A DNA stretch of 47,186 bases from Bacteroidales bacterium (GCA_017935575.1 JAGBHI010000023.1:1-47186), one strand, 5' to 3'. Numbered from the stretch's first letter, positions 9,101 through 17,859 are shown. Numbers and translations: made by a program. The notes: generated from the letters alone by a model not told the origin.

Positions 9101-11321
9101 CCTCTGTTTCTGTAGTTGATACATTATATGCATTATAACTTACTACCTCTCCAGTTGTTGTTCCACCATTGTTAAGTTCTTGATTGAACTCTTTATCTTT
9201 GTTGTAATCAACAAATACATAAGCGTGCATCCAAGATCCTGTCCAACTCATTGCTGAGAAGTTCATTGTTGCTCCCGGATTTGTTGTTAATACAAGGTCT
9301 GTTTTGTCTTTATATACAGCATCTGTTGCTGATGTTTGAATGCTTGCTACCTCTAATTGAGATATTCCATCACTTAATGTGAATGAATTCAACATTCTTC
9401 CTGCACCATTACCTGTATTTGCCATTGCTCCATCTACTACACAATATTGTTTTTCAACAAAGTTTGCTACGAATGCTGTCTCTGCTGTAATTGTTGCTGT
9501 ATATGGGTTATCTGTTGATACCTCTTCGCCTGCTACTGTCCAATTTACAAATAAGAATCCTGTTTTAGGAGTTGCTGTAAGAGTTACAGTTTTTCCTTCC
9601 ATTGCTTCTGCTGCAGAGATCTCTGCTGTACCCATTGTCTCATCGCTTGATGATACGCTTACTACATATACGGGTAATGCCTCAAAGTTTGCAACGAATG
9701 CTGTCTCGGCTGTGATTGTTGCTGTATATGGGTTATCTGTTGATACCTCTTCGCCTGCTACTGTCCAATTTACGAAACGATAGCCATCGTTTGGTGTTGC
9801 GGTTAGTGTTACTGTATTTCCATCTACTACCTCTAACGTTGAAGCTACAACACTACCCATTGTTTCGTTAGCAGATGTTACTGTTATATTGAAAGTTTGT
9901 GTACCGGGTATGATTTGGAAGTTTGCTACAAAATCAAGATTTTCTGTTACTGTTACTTCCCATGGGTTATTGTTTGGACCTGCTTCTCCATCTATTGTCC
10001 AATTTACAAACTCATAGCCTGCTTCTGGTGTAGCTGTGATTGTTACTGTTTCTCCGCCTTTAACTTTTGCAGATGCTGGAGATACTGTTCCCATTGCTTC
10101 GTCTGAAGAAGCTACTGTTACTATATAAGGAGGATTTGCTACTGTAAATATAAAGTCAATATATCCACCTTCGTTTATTCCTGTTTGACAAGCATTTGTG
10201 TCCCCGCCAACCAATGATCTGATTACAATCATATCACCAACTTGAGCATCGGTTGGGATTGTAATAGGGAATGTTGCTGTATTCCCATTAACAGCTATCC
10301 CTGCAGTAGCCATAGCTGATATAGGATTACCACTTGGCCATGAACCCTCGTATGGTCCATAAATTACAGATGTTTGGTCTTCTTCTATTTGGAAGAGTGT
10401 AACGTCTCCCCAGTTTACAGTATATGTAAGGTTCAAATCAAATGTTGCTCCTGCATATGTCTCTCCTGCATTTATCGAACCTGCTTGTCCTTGAACTGCT
10501 AAGGCAGATATATCAACTGTTGAGGTCTCATCATCAGCCAAAACTGTAGCAGCTGATACAAATGAAGTGTTTCCTGCTTGATTAAATGTTGGTTTACATA
10601 TCAAGTCATAAGGATCTAACTCTGCAAATATTGCAACATACTCTTTATCTCCGGCTGTTTCATCAATAAAGTTTTGTTGAGTTGATACTGCTACTCCGTT
10701 TAATTGCCACTCTACAAATTTACATCCTTCTGCTGGAGTTGCGGTTATGGTAATTGCTCCCTCTGCTGTTCCGCCTCCTGAGACTGTTCCCCATGCATTG
10801 TTATTTGCAGATACTGTAATTGTGCGAGACTCTACTGCAACTACAACCTCTTCAAATGTCCAAGTGGCTGCTGCTCCAACTGCTGCATCTCCAAATATGA
10901 AATATCCGCCTTGTGATTGTACATTCTCATTTTTTACATAGTACCAACCACCTTTAACGGAGTTATTTACCTGCATATAATAACCCGATGTACCATTTGC
11001 TATAAATTTCACTTCTGTTGATTTTGATGACAATGCATCAACATTCCACTCATAAGCATATAGGTAATAACCACTTTTGGTTTTCATTTTGTAGTTAGAA
11101 CCACTTTGCTCAAAAACAAAAATTTGTTCATCACTATCAGCATATGCAGATGTACCTATACCTCCTACGGGTCCACTAGCATGCTCGTCGTGATTAAACG
11201 CTGTAAGATATTTGCTTGTCGCATTATCTTTTAGTCGATACTGTTTGTTTGTATCAACTTGCGCCATTGATGTAGTAACAAATGCTACCACCATCAACAA
11301 TAAAAACGCTAACTTTTTCAT
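6102..11321 (-). CDS. Giant surface protein with seven InlB-type B-repeats and T9SS-like C-terminus
   Basis: 1739 residues. Residues 1-20 are a signal peptide (ending TTSMA). Residues 21-160 look like a beta-trefoil or RICIN-like domain (QYRLKDNATSKYLTAF). Seven copies of a divergent InlB B-repeat follow, each with the pattern G-x-V...TATP..GY.FVNWTV.G....FVANF; copies 3 and 4 are nearly identical. Between them lie a beta domain, a GEVED-like Ca-binding-style module (VFVDYNKDKEFNQ ... AAGDYRLRFKIDW), and a helical Ala-rich stretch (VEALATAEALIAQTG). The last 75 residues (TGIAQATVDGDVKVVVNGD ... VIIVKVANTAVKVVK) look like a T9SS type A sorting domain. Likely an adhesin or cell-surface matrix protein; no enzyme motif is visible. 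Confidence 0.85.
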   Translation of the reverse strand: MKKLAFLLLMVVAFVTTSMAQVDTNKQYRLKDNATSKYLTAFNHDEHASGPVGGIGTSAYADSDEQIFVFEQSGSNYKMKTKSGYYLYAYEWNVDALSSKSTEVKFIANGTSGYYMQVNNSVKGGWYYVKNENVQSQGGYFIFGDAAVGAAATWTFEEVVVAVESRTITVSANNNAWGTVSGGGTAEGAITITATPAEGCKFVEWQLNGVAVSTQQNFIDETAGDKEYVAIFAELDPYDLICKPTFNQAGNTSFVSAATVLADDETSTVDISALAVQGQAGSINAGETYAGATFDLNLTYTVNWGDVTLFQIEEDQTSVIYGPYEGSWPSGNPISAMATAGIAVNGNTATFPITIPTDAQVGDMIVIRSLVGGDTNACQTGINEGGYIDFIFTVANPPYIVTVASSDEAMGTVSPASAKVKGGETVTITATPEAGYEFVNWTIDGEAGPNNNPWEVTVTENLDFVANFQIIPGTQTFNITVTSANETMGSVVASTLEVVDGNTVTLTATPNDGYRFVNWTVAGEEVSTDNPYTATITAETAFVANFEALPVYVVSVSSSDETMGTAEISAAEAMEGKTVTLTATPKTGFLFVNWTVAGEEVSTDNPYTATITAETAFVANFVEKQYCVVDGAMANTGNGAGRMLNSFTLSDGISQLEVASIQTSATDAVYKDKTDLVLTTNPGATMNFSAMSWTGSWMHAYVFVDYNKDKEFNQELNNGGTTTGEVVSYNAYNVSTTETEDWRDAKGQSVSAGCGVTNGNIPSWTLPANMAAGDYRLRFKIDWNSINACGDTDIKNNNGCIVDITLRIELPLVPTYNVTAVANDAAMGSVTSAMTEQDVYTMEATANEGYEFVNWTVAGAEVSTNATFTYTATADAEVVANFQIIAEWPATVEALATAEALIAQTGVGFPATTSAAYTALQSAIEAATAAPTIAQKAALDAAIPAYYAETEVTMPEAGKAYAMVAAVTPSQQFYVYNNSDVLGLADYTGAEFAEEAKFLCSIVDGKYVFQNVTNNKYFAYPTKTSVDWMTGVSNSGLEAELQDISKFEIFKLAVGANANVTATAEQLLGMVYMFGLRGYKSGVEEKGAIVVKNDKTFDGAGTPFCNGTFTSAIRLVEVEYTAPTPVYAVSAEAAPAEGGQVTISANEVEEGQTVELTATANEGYNFVNWTVNGAEVSTSESFTSEAITEATTFVANFVKKTFNVTVTAGKGGSVEPVASPVEYGATITLTATPDAGYEFVVWMVDGGEGAPQNPWTTVVTEDLDFEAIFGLIKQGDLDVTTDSKEETADASYTNVNVANGNVWDVQANTITADKVAVKVEADGTTPEIKIEDGGQITAVLEVSRVVEKEKWALMSLPFAVDLANVTVDGAPAVKDSNIKVLVYNASYRAANSVENWTKSGWVELTGTTIAPYQGFAVAVAIENGDEQTVTFKAASATYDGSDKEINLSRYASTVNGGADADWNFYGNPTLANASKGTGYSLYVYNAEDGSYDAYSGSQSATIQPYAAWFTQSADDFMKMVFSAGAAGAFADASEIFGKLEFSLNGEDEARILLVEDANEEYVRNEDALYFPAMNSKLSQLYLVKGNMKMTVSEQPALTSMAMGYKATQAGEQTLTMTSIPDNASVVLVDNVAGTETVMTLGDSYTFQSEAGTFNNRFTINASDLTGIAQATVDGDVKVVVNGDEIKVYGAEAGSEVSVITTNGQVVATALAEEGVTTLNTSVNGVIIVKVANTAVKVVK
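9459..9549 (-). repeat. 91-bp direct repeat, copy 1 (InlB B-repeat coding)
   Basis: This stretch and 9684-9774 are almost the same sequence and encode the shared FVNWTVAGEEVSTDNPY / TATITAETAFVANF segment of neighbouring repeats. The offset is 225 bp (75 codons), so recombination between them would keep the frame. Confidence 0.85.
9684..9774 (-). repeat. 91-bp direct repeat, copy 2 (InlB B-repeat coding)
   Basis: Second copy of the repeat at 9459-9549, differing at only a few bases by eye. Near identity at silent positions suggests recent duplication or gene conversion inside the surface-protein gene. Confidence 0.85.
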
Positions 11322-11580
11322 AATTCTGTTAATTAATTAATAATTTATTTTGTTTTATAGTTAAAGTTATACTTATCAAGTATTCAACATCCTATTTTAG
11401 CGGTTTCATGCTTTATGATTACAAAACCATTTATAAACACTTTTGCCAAATTTAGCAGACAAATGTATAACATTTTTTTAGAACTTCAATAATTCTCACC
11501 CTTATTTTTTTGATTTTCAATATGTTTTTTAACATTTAAAAGGTAATAGAAGATATTTTTTATAGACAAATCTGTACAAT
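11322..11580. other. AT-rich spacer upstream of the giant surface protein
   Basis: No gene is visible. On the minus strand a TAAATTTG box at 11447-11454 is a possible -7 element for the surface-protein gene, giving a leader of about 120 bases, but no matching -33 box is evident. Confidence 0.4.
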
Positions 11581-11616
11581 AAAACGACAGAACACCTTTT
11601 TTGTTCTGCCGTTTTA
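11581..11616. terminator. Terminator of the arginine operon
   Basis: AAAACGACAGAACA pairs with TGTTCTGCCGTTTT across a short T-rich loop, one mismatch. It lies 29 bases past the proC stop on the minus strand and is flanked by T-rich sequence on both sides, so it could work in either direction. Confidence 0.75.
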
Positions 11617-11644
11617 TTTTTTAATATTTTTTGTTTGCTTTACT

Positions 11645-12415
11645 CTATTTTGATGATTTCATTGCTTGTATGATTGCCGAAGAAAATCCTGCTTCTTCAA
11701 GAGTATTTATTCCCTTAATAGTGATACCTCCGGGGGTTGTTACCTTGTCAATTTCTGTTGAAGGGTGCGCATTACCTTGTAATATAAGTTCTGCAGCTCC
11801 TTTAACCGATTGCGCAACCATCATCATTGCGTCATTGGGATATAAGCCCATCTCAACTCCTGCCTGCATTCCTGCTTGTATATATTTTAATACATACGCA
11901 ATACCACACGAAGCAAGTGCTGTTCCCGCTGACATTTGTTGCTCAGTTACCATCATTGACAAACCCAACTCATTGAACATCTGCATAATCATCTGCTCTT
12001 GTTCCTCTGTTGCATTGTATGATGATATTATATTCATACTTGCTTGCAAACTTATTGCAGTGTTGGGTATTATTCGGAACATTGGTAACTCAACATTTGT
12101 ATAACCTTTTAGTTGCTCAAATGTTACTCCTGCCGCTACCGAAGCCAATATTTGCGAGGGCTGTAATGTAATGTTTGCCAAAACCTTCTCAACTAACCAA
12201 GGTTTTACCGCCAATAACACTATTTGTGCATCGGCTACGGCTTTTTGATTATCAGCCTCAGCTGTAATACCAACATATTGTTGTACGAGTTGCGATGTTT
12301 TGGCAGTATCTGGATCCGATATTACTATTGAGTAATTTTCAGATGTTTGTGATTGCATCAACCCAGAAGCTATTGCTCCTCCTATATTGCCTGCTCCTAT
12401 TATTGCTATTTTCAT
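11645..12415 (-). CDS. proC: Pyrroline-5-carboxylate reductase
   Basis: 256 residues. The N-terminus is a Rossmann NAD(P)-binding motif (IAIIGAGNIGGAIASGL), followed by LLAVKPW and the family C-terminal pattern (VTTPGGITIKGINTLEEAGF). The enzyme reduces 1-pyrroline-5-carboxylate to proline in the cytoplasm. It is the last gene of the arginine operon, 10 bases after argD; ornithine and glutamate semialdehyde chemistry connect the two pathways, and this placement is common in Bacteroidota. Length is slightly below the usual 265-275 but all motifs are present. Confidence 0.93.
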   Translation of the reverse strand: MKIAIIGAGNIGGAIASGLMQSQTSENYSIVISDPDTAKTSQLVQQYVGITAEADNQKAVADAQIVLLAVKPWLVEKVLANITLQPSQILASVAAGVTFEQLKGYTNVELPMFRIIPNTAISLQASMNIISSYNATEEQEQMIMQMFNELGLSMMVTEQQMSAGTALASCGIAYVLKYIQAGMQAGVEMGLYPNDAMMMVAQSVKGAAELILQGNAHPSTEIDKVTTPGGITIKGINTLEEAGFSSAIIQAMKSSK

Positions 12416-12425
12416 AATTTAATTT

Positions 12426-13553
12426 TTAACAATCTAAAACTTTACGGAAACGAATCAAAAACTCATCTGCCAAATCTTTTGTTAAGCATAAAGGTGGCAA
12501 CAATCGTATTACATTGGTCCCCGATACTCCTGTAAATACTTTTTGTTCAAATAACAATTTTGTACGTATCTCTTTTACCGGTTCTTCAAACTCCAAACCT
12601 ATCATTAATCCACGTCCGCGAACCTCTTTTATTTGAGGGAATTTCTTTAACTCTTCAATTAGGTACTCTCCTACTTTTGCAGAGTTCTCAACCAATGACT
12701 CCTCTTTTATTATATCTAATACAGCTATTGCAGCAGCACAACCTAAGTGGTTCCCACCAAATGTTGTACCCAACATTCCGTACGAAGCTGTAAATTTAGG
12801 GCTTATCAAGACAGCTCCAAAGGGATATCCGTTTGCAATACCTTTTGCAGAGGTTATTACATCGGGTTTAATTCCTGTATATTGGTGCGCAAAGAATTTT
12901 CCGCTACGACCATACCCCGATTGTATCTCATCAAGAATAAGCACTGCTTTGTATTGTTCTGTTAATTGACGTAACTGTTGCATAAATTCATCTGTTGGAA
13001 CTTTTATTCCGCCAATCCCTTGAATTCCTTCAATTATTACAGCACAAACATCGCCTTTTTGTAGCTCCTTCTCAACGCCGTCAATATCGCTAAGTTCCAA
13101 AAATGTTACATCAATATTATCGTTTATTGGTGCTACTATTTTGGGATTATCGGTAATTTTTACGGCTGCCGATGTGCGACCGTGAAACGATTTTTTAAAT
13201 GATATAACTCTCTTACAACCTGTATGGAATGATGCAAGTTTTAGGGCATTTTCGTTTGCCTCGGCTCCTGAGTTTATAAGAAATAATGAGTAATCCTCAT
13301 ATCCTGACAACGCCCCCAATTTCTCTGCCAACTCAACTTGCAAACTGTTTTTTACAGAGTTTGAATAAAAAACCAACTTCTCTGCTTGTTTTTTTATTGC
13401 GTCAACATAGTGTGGGTGCGAATGACCTACTGATATTACTGCATGTCCGCCGTAAAGGTCGAGATACTCAATACCCTTTTCATCATATACTTTACACCCT
13501 TTTCCCTCTTTTATCTCAATATCAAAGAGTGGATATACATCAAATAGTTTCAT
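12426..13553 (-). CDS. argD: Acetyl- (or succinyl-) ornithine aminotransferase
   Basis: 375 residues of a class III PLP aminotransferase. Visible are NSGAEANENALKLA, FHGRTSAAVKIT, LDEIQSGYGRSGKFFAH (cofactor-binding Asp) and TSAKGIANGYPFGA with the PLP lysine at K237. It makes N-acyl-ornithine from N-acyl-glutamate semialdehyde. Bacteroides are known to run arginine synthesis through N-succinyl intermediates, so the natural substrate here may be the succinyl form; the sequence does not decide this. The gene follows argC after a spacer of about 34 bases made of ACTAAAAACTAACAAC units. Confidence 0.93.
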   Translation of the reverse strand: MKLFDVYPLFDIEIKEGKGCKVYDEKGIEYLDLYGGHAVISVGHSHPHYVDAIKKQAEKLVFYSNSVKNSLQVELAEKLGALSGYEDYSLFLINSGAEANENALKLASFHTGCKRVISFKKSFHGRTSAAVKITDNPKIVAPINDNIDVTFLELSDIDGVEKELQKGDVCAVIIEGIQGIGGIKVPTDEFMQQLRQLTEQYKAVLILDEIQSGYGRSGKFFAHQYTGIKPDVITSAKGIANGYPFGAVLISPKFTASYGMLGTTFGGNHLGCAAAIAVLDIIKEESLVENSAKVGEYLIEELKKFPQIKEVRGRGLMIGLEFEEPVKEIRTKLLFEQKVFTGVSGTNVIRLLPPLCLTKDLADEFLIRFRKVLDC

Positions 13554-13587
13554 CTCTAAAAACTAAAAACTAACAACTAAAAACTAT

Positions 13588-14556
13588 TTAGAACGCCGAT
13601 GGTTTTAACATTAATCCTACGGTCTCTTTTAATCCAAATAGTAAATTCATATTATGCACGGCTGTTCCCGATGCTCCCTTCAATAAATTGTCTATTGCCG
13701 AAGTGATAAGTACTTTATTACCCTTCTTCTCAATATGTATCAAACATTTGTTGGTATTTACCACTTGTTTCAAATCAATTGGTTTTTCGCTAATATGAGT
13801 AAACGAATGGTCGTCATAATATTCTCTATAAATCTTATACAACTCCTCTTCTGATACAGCACAATCGGTGTAGATTGTTGCAAAAATTCCTCGTGCAAAG
13901 CAGCCTCGCACAGGGATAAAATACAACTCATCTGTTGCTGTTGATTGTAATGAGTGCAACGACTCTCCTATCTCCAACAGGTGCTGATGTGTAAAAGGTT
14001 TGTATATTGATATGTTATCATTACGCCAACTGAAATGTGATGTTGATGAGGGTTTTTGACCAGCTCCTGTACTTCCTGTTATTGCATTAATATGTACAGG
14101 ATTATTTAGCAACAAATTCTTTGCTAATGGCAACAACGCCAACTGTATGGCTGTTGCAAAACAACCGGGGTTTGCAACGTGCTTGCAACGTATTAGCTTT
14201 TTACGATTTAACTCAGGCAAGCCATATACAAAGTCGTGAGACTCATCGGCAAGACGATAATCCATTGAAAGATCAACTATCTTCAAATCCTCAGGTAATG
14301 TATGAGACTCCATGAATTTTTTTGTATCGCCATGGGCTGTACAGAAAAACAATACGTCTATTTTGTCGAAAGGCAATTCATCGGTAAATTTCAAATCGGT
14401 CTCTCCGTATAACCCTGAGTGAACATCGGTTATAGGGTTTCCCGCATTACTATTACTATTGATGAACACAATCTCTACATCGGGGTGGTTGATTAGTAAT
14501 CGTATCAACTCGCCGGCGGTATAGCCTGCACCTCCAACAATTCCTGCTTTAATCAT
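13588..14556 (-). CDS. argC: N-acetyl-gamma-glutamyl-phosphate reductase
   Basis: 322 residues. The Rossmann motif (IVGGAGYTAGELIRLL) is at the N-terminus and the catalytic cysteine lies in ANPGCFATA (C132). ITGSTGAGQKPSSTSHFSW and PVRGCFARGIFAT are further family segments. The enzyme reduces N-acyl-glutamyl-phosphate to the semialdehyde, third step of ornithine synthesis. It is 9 bases downstream of argG. argB and the transcarbamylase are not in this window, so the pathway is split on the chromosome. Confidence 0.95.
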   Translation of the reverse strand: MIKAGIVGGAGYTAGELIRLLINHPDVEIVFINSNSNAGNPITDVHSGLYGETDLKFTDELPFDKIDVLFFCTAHGDTKKFMESHTLPEDLKIVDLSMDYRLADESHDFVYGLPELNRKKLIRCKHVANPGCFATAIQLALLPLAKNLLLNNPVHINAITGSTGAGQKPSSTSHFSWRNDNISIYKPFTHQHLLEIGESLHSLQSTATDELYFIPVRGCFARGIFATIYTDCAVSEEELYKIYREYYDDHSFTHISEKPIDLKQVVNTNKCLIHIEKKGNKVLITSAIDNLLKGASGTAVHNMNLLFGLKETVGLMLKPSAF

Positions 14557-14565
14557 ATCTTATTT

Positions 14566-15771
14566 TTATTCGTTTTTACCGTTTTTTGTTTGTACTGCTT
14601 GATATATCTTCATTTGGTTGCCAAGTATTTTTGTAAAGCCTTTTACATCGTCGGCATTCCATGCTTTATTTACTTCGCCATACTCTCCAAAATCTGATTT
14701 CATTAAATCAAAGTTACTCTCAACTCCCACCAATACATAGTGATATGGTTTCAAATCGACATATACTGTTCCGGTTACATTACGTTGTGATGTTTGCAAA
14801 TATGCCTCCATATCGCGCATTACAGGCTCAAGATATTGAGCTTCGTGCAAGAACATTCCATACCATGTTCCAATTTGGTCTTTCCAATATTGTTGCCACT
14901 TTGTCAAAGTATGTTTCTCCAACATTTTGTGTGCTGCAATCAAAACTATAGGTGCCGCTGCCTCAAATCCCACACGTCCTTTAATTCCAATTATTGTATC
15001 ACCTATGTGCATATCGCGACCGATTGCATATTTTGATGCTATTGCCTCAATTGCTTGAATAGCCTCAACTTTGCTTGCATAAGTTTTACCATTTACCGCC
15101 GATATCTCTCCTGCTACAAATTCAAGAGCCAAACGTTCTTCGCCTTGCGCTGTCATTTGTGATGGATATGCCTCCTCAGGTAGAGTTTGTTCACTCTTCA
15201 AAGTCTCTTTTCCTCCTATACTTGTACCCCAAAGTCCTTTATTGATAGAGTACTCCATCTTTTTGAAATCATCTTCGATACCGTGTTTGCGTAGATAATC
15301 TATTTCGTATTCACGAGTAAGAGTCATATCGCGTGTAGGTGTCAATATCTTAATTTCAGGAGCAAGTATTTGGAATGTAAGGTCAAAACGCACTTGGTCG
15401 TTTCCTGCTCCTGTACTTCCGTGAGCTACATATGATGCTCCTATCTCTTTTGCATAGTTAATTATTGCTATTGCTTGGAATATACGCTCTGAACTTACCG
15501 AAATAGGATATGTTCCGTTACGAAGTACATTTCCGAATATCATATATTTTATACTCTTCTCATAGTACTCCTCTGTTATATCAAGCGATGCATGTTGGGT
15601 TGCTCCCAATTTATATGCTTTCTCTTCAATTTTAGCTAAATCGTCAGCATTAAAACCTCCTGTATTTGCTATTGCTGTATATAACTCATAGCCACACTCT
15701 TCTGTTAAATATTTTGCGCAAAACGAAGTATCCAAACCTCCACTAAATGCCAATACTACTTTCTCTTTCAT
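14566..15771 (-). CDS. argG: Argininosuccinate synthase
   Basis: 401 residues. The N-terminal PP-loop ATP site is VVLAFSGGLDTSFCAKYL, followed by VAHGSTGAGNDQVRFDL, both diagnostic. It joins citrulline and aspartate with ATP in the cytoplasm. The length fits the family. The gap to the upstream GNAT gene is 41 bases, the largest in this operon apart from the leader, and includes T-rich sequence but no hairpin that I can see. Confidence 0.96.
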   Translation of the reverse strand: MKEKVVLAFSGGLDTSFCAKYLTEECGYELYTAIANTGGFNADDLAKIEEKAYKLGATQHASLDITEEYYEKSIKYMIFGNVLRNGTYPISVSSERIFQAIAIINYAKEIGASYVAHGSTGAGNDQVRFDLTFQILAPEIKILTPTRDMTLTREYEIDYLRKHGIEDDFKKMEYSINKGLWGTSIGGKETLKSEQTLPEEAYPSQMTAQGEERLALEFVAGEISAVNGKTYASKVEAIQAIEAIASKYAIGRDMHIGDTIIGIKGRVGFEAAAPIVLIAAHKMLEKHTLTKWQQYWKDQIGTWYGMFLHEAQYLEPVMRDMEAYLQTSQRNVTGTVYVDLKPYHYVLVGVESNFDLMKSDFGEYGEVNKAWNADDVKGFTKILGNQMKIYQAVQTKNGKNE

Positions 15772-15812
15772 AATATATCTTAGTTTTCTTTTAATTCTTA
15801 TTTATAAAATAT

Positions 15813-16370
15813 CTATTTATTATCCTCTTTATGTTCTTCCGGGTCATATAACATTCCTGTACATAAGCACATGCGACGATTTGTACGTTGTAATATGTCG
15901 TAGTTTACACAAGTGCTACAACCTTTCCAAAAAGCCTCATCATCAGTCAATTCAGAGAATGGTACAGGGCGATAACCTAACTCGGAGTTAATTTTCATAA
16001 CAGCTAATCCGGTTGTTAGTCCAAATAGTTTTGCATCAGGGAAACGCTCGCGTGAAACCTGAAACGATTTTGCTTTTATTCGTTTTGCCAATCCGTGTCC
16101 GCGATATTTATCAACTACAATTAATCCCGAATTTGCAACAAATTTTTTATTGCTCCAGCTCTCAATGTAACAAAAACCTGCAAACTCCTCTCCGTCCATA
16201 GCTATTATAACTTTTCCCTCCAACATCTTTTGCTTTACATAGTCGGGCGAACGGCGAGCTATTCCGGTTCCTCTAATTTTGGCAGCCTTTTCTATTGTAT
16301 CAAGTATTGTTTCAACAAGATGTAGATGTCGCTCATCGGCAACCATTATTTGAATATTATCTTTTTCCAT
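15813..16370 (-). CDS. GNAT-family acyltransferase inside the arginine operon
   Basis: 185 residues with the GNAT core: the acyl-CoA loop is VVDKYRGHGLAKRIK (RGxGxA type), preceded by a strand with FAGFCYIESW and followed by LGYRPVPFSEL. The C-terminus is cysteine-rich (KGCSTCVNY ... RRMCLCTGM). It lies between argR and argG. No argA/argJ is visible, so it may supply the acylated glutamate (acetyl or succinyl) that starts the pathway, as proposed for GNAT proteins in this position in Bacteroidota. The fold is clear; the specific substrate is inference from position. Confidence 0.82.
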   Translation of the reverse strand: MEKDNIQIMVADERHLHLVETILDTIEKAAKIRGTGIARRSPDYVKQKMLEGKVIIAMDGEEFAGFCYIESWSNKKFVANSGLIVVDKYRGHGLAKRIKAKSFQVSRERFPDAKLFGLTTGLAVMKINSELGYRPVPFSELTDDEAFWKGCSTCVNYDILQRTNRRMCLCTGMLYDPEEHKEDNK

Positions 16371-16382
16371 CTTATTAAATGT

Positions 16383-16859
16383 TTAGTCTATAATAGGTAT
16401 AATATCTTTTAATATATTTGTTAACTCCTTTTTGCGAACTCCTCCGCGCAATATTACAAGAATTGTATCATCTCCTGCAATTGTTCCCATTATTTGATGC
16501 GCCTCTTTTGCATCAATATCAAGAGCTATACCTCCTGCATAACCGGGACGTGTCTTGATAACGCAAAATTGACCTGAAAAATCAATAGATACGAACCAAT
16601 TTGATGCGGGTACGGTAGTTGAAGGGTGAGGACCATTAAGAGTTTTAGCTACATTTTGTCCCGGAAGTATATATGAATATCCACCACAACCATCTCCAAC
16701 CTTTGCTATTCTCATACGTTTTAAATCGCGCGACAAAGTAGCTTGAGTAAGATCATAACCCTCTTCTATTAAAATATCAAGCAATTGCCCCTGCGATTCA
16801 ATCTTGGTTGATGATATAATCTCCTTTATCTTTTGTATTCTCTCTACCTTGTTTTTCAT
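16383..16859 (-). CDS. argR: Arginine repressor
   Basis: 158 residues. The N-terminal winged helix (IKEIISSTKIESQGQLLDIL, then LTQATLSRDLKRM) has the SRDL recognition helix typical of ArgR. The C-terminal oligomerisation and arginine-binding domain contains TRPGYAGGIALDID and IMGTIAGDDTILVILR. With arginine bound, hexameric ArgR represses arginine synthesis genes. It is the first gene of the operon and thus probably autoregulated; candidate operators lie at 17031-17062. Confidence 0.95.
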   Translation of the reverse strand: MKNKVERIQKIKEIISSTKIESQGQLLDILIEEGYDLTQATLSRDLKRMRIAKVGDGCGGYSYILPGQNVAKTLNGPHPSTTVPASNWFVSIDFSGQFCVIKTRPGYAGGIALDIDAKEAHQIMGTIAGDDTILVILRGGVRKKELTNILKDIIPIID

Positions 16860-16959
16860 ACTTATGAATTTGAACTTTTGTGTATATTTTTACAACTCTA
16901 TCTTGTTAATTCAAATAATATATATTTACAATAAAAGTTATTTCAGATTTTATAGGCGA

Positions 16960-16993
16960 CAAAGGTAATCATATATTTGGATATGTATGCAAA
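16960..16993 (-). promoter_or_regulatory. Promoter of the arginine operon
   Basis: Minus-strand -7 box TACCTTTG at 16960-16967 and -33 box TTTG at 16990-16993, 22 bases apart (slightly long). The leader to the argR start is about 95 bases. Confidence 0.6.
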
Positions 16994-17030
16994 TTTTACA
17001 GATATTTTTTATAAAAATTACTTTTTTGTT

Positions 17031-17062
17031 GCATAAATTGTCATTTATGCGCATTTTTATGC
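17031..17062. promoter_or_regulatory. Candidate ArgR operators (ARG boxes)
   Basis: GCATAAATTGTCATTTATGC at 17031-17050 is a palindrome with 8-bp arms, and GCATTTTTATGC follows directly at 17051-17062. AT-rich palindromes ending in TGCAT or TGAAT are typical of ArgR sites, and the position is just upstream of the argR promoter. The match is by eye. Confidence 0.5.
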
Positions 17063-17103
17063 AGAAATAGATGATTTGCTATTAGAGGTAAATAAATGAA
17101 ATA

Positions 17104-17859
17104 CTACAATAGTTTTTCAACGAAAGGTATTGCTGATGTGGCAGTTCTATCGCACGAAGTGGGAACAATGGTGATATATCCTTGCGACAACAATTCCTCA
17201 TCAGTCTCTTCACCTTTGGGCGAAGTATTTACAAAATAGCCTGTAAGCCAATAAAATTCTTCACCCTGAGGATCAACTTTAGTTTCATACTCCTCTGTCC
17301 AATATCCCATTGCTTGTTTACAAACTTTTATTCCCTTAATATCTATGCCAACCGGCACATTTACATTAAGACATACCGATGCCGGCAAACCATTTTCAAT
17401 AACGAATTTTACAACCTTTTGAACAACCTCTGAGCATGGAGTAAAATCTGCTTCGGGAGAGTGGTCGCACAACGAAAATCCCACCGAAGGTATTCCGATT
17501 ATTGCTCCTTCGTAAGCAGCTCCCAATGTTCCTGAATACATAGTGCTAACGCCACTATTAGAGCCATGATTTATTCCTGATAGTATAATATCAGGACGGC
17601 GCTCAACTACCGAGTTAATAGCCAACTTTATACAATCAACAGGAGTTCCTGTAACTTTATAGTATTGTATATTTGCCTCCTCTTTTACCTTAAAAATACG
17701 CAATGGTTTTGCTATGGTAAGAGCACATGATTGTCCCGAGCGTGGAGAATCGGGAGCTACTACCACCACATCTCCTAACGGCGCCACCTGTTTTGCCAAA
17801 AACTCTATTCCTCGAGCCTCAATCCCATCGTCGTTTGTTATTAGTATTAAAGGTTTCAT
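17104..17859 (-). CDS. surE: 5'/3'-nucleotidase SurE
   Basis: 251 residues. The N-terminus carries the metal-binding pair in ILITNDDGIEARGIEFL (D10, D11), then APDSPRSGQSCALTI and LSGINHGSNSGVSTMYSGTLGAA, all SurE hallmarks. The enzyme removes phosphate from nucleoside monophosphates and is a cytoplasmic stress-survival phosphatase. It is the last gene of the aroC-lpxB run and is followed by the arginine operon leader. Confidence 0.95.
   Translation of the reverse strand: MKPLILITNDDGIEARGIEFLAKQVAPLGDVVVVAPDSPRSGQSCALTIAKPLRIFKVKEEANIQYYKVTGTPVDCIKLAINSVVERRPDIILSGINHGSNSGVSTMYSGTLGAAYEGAIIGIPSVGFSLCDHSPEADFTPCSEVVQKVVKFVIENGLPASVCLNVNVPVGIDIKGIKVCKQAMGYWTEEYETKVDPQGEEFYWLTGYFVNTSPKGEETDEELLSQGYITIVPTSCDRTATSAIPFVEKLL

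Noticed and set aside
9459..9774. CRISPR-like repetition
   Set aside because: The repeats are 91 bp, in frame and encode InlB-type repeats of a surface protein.
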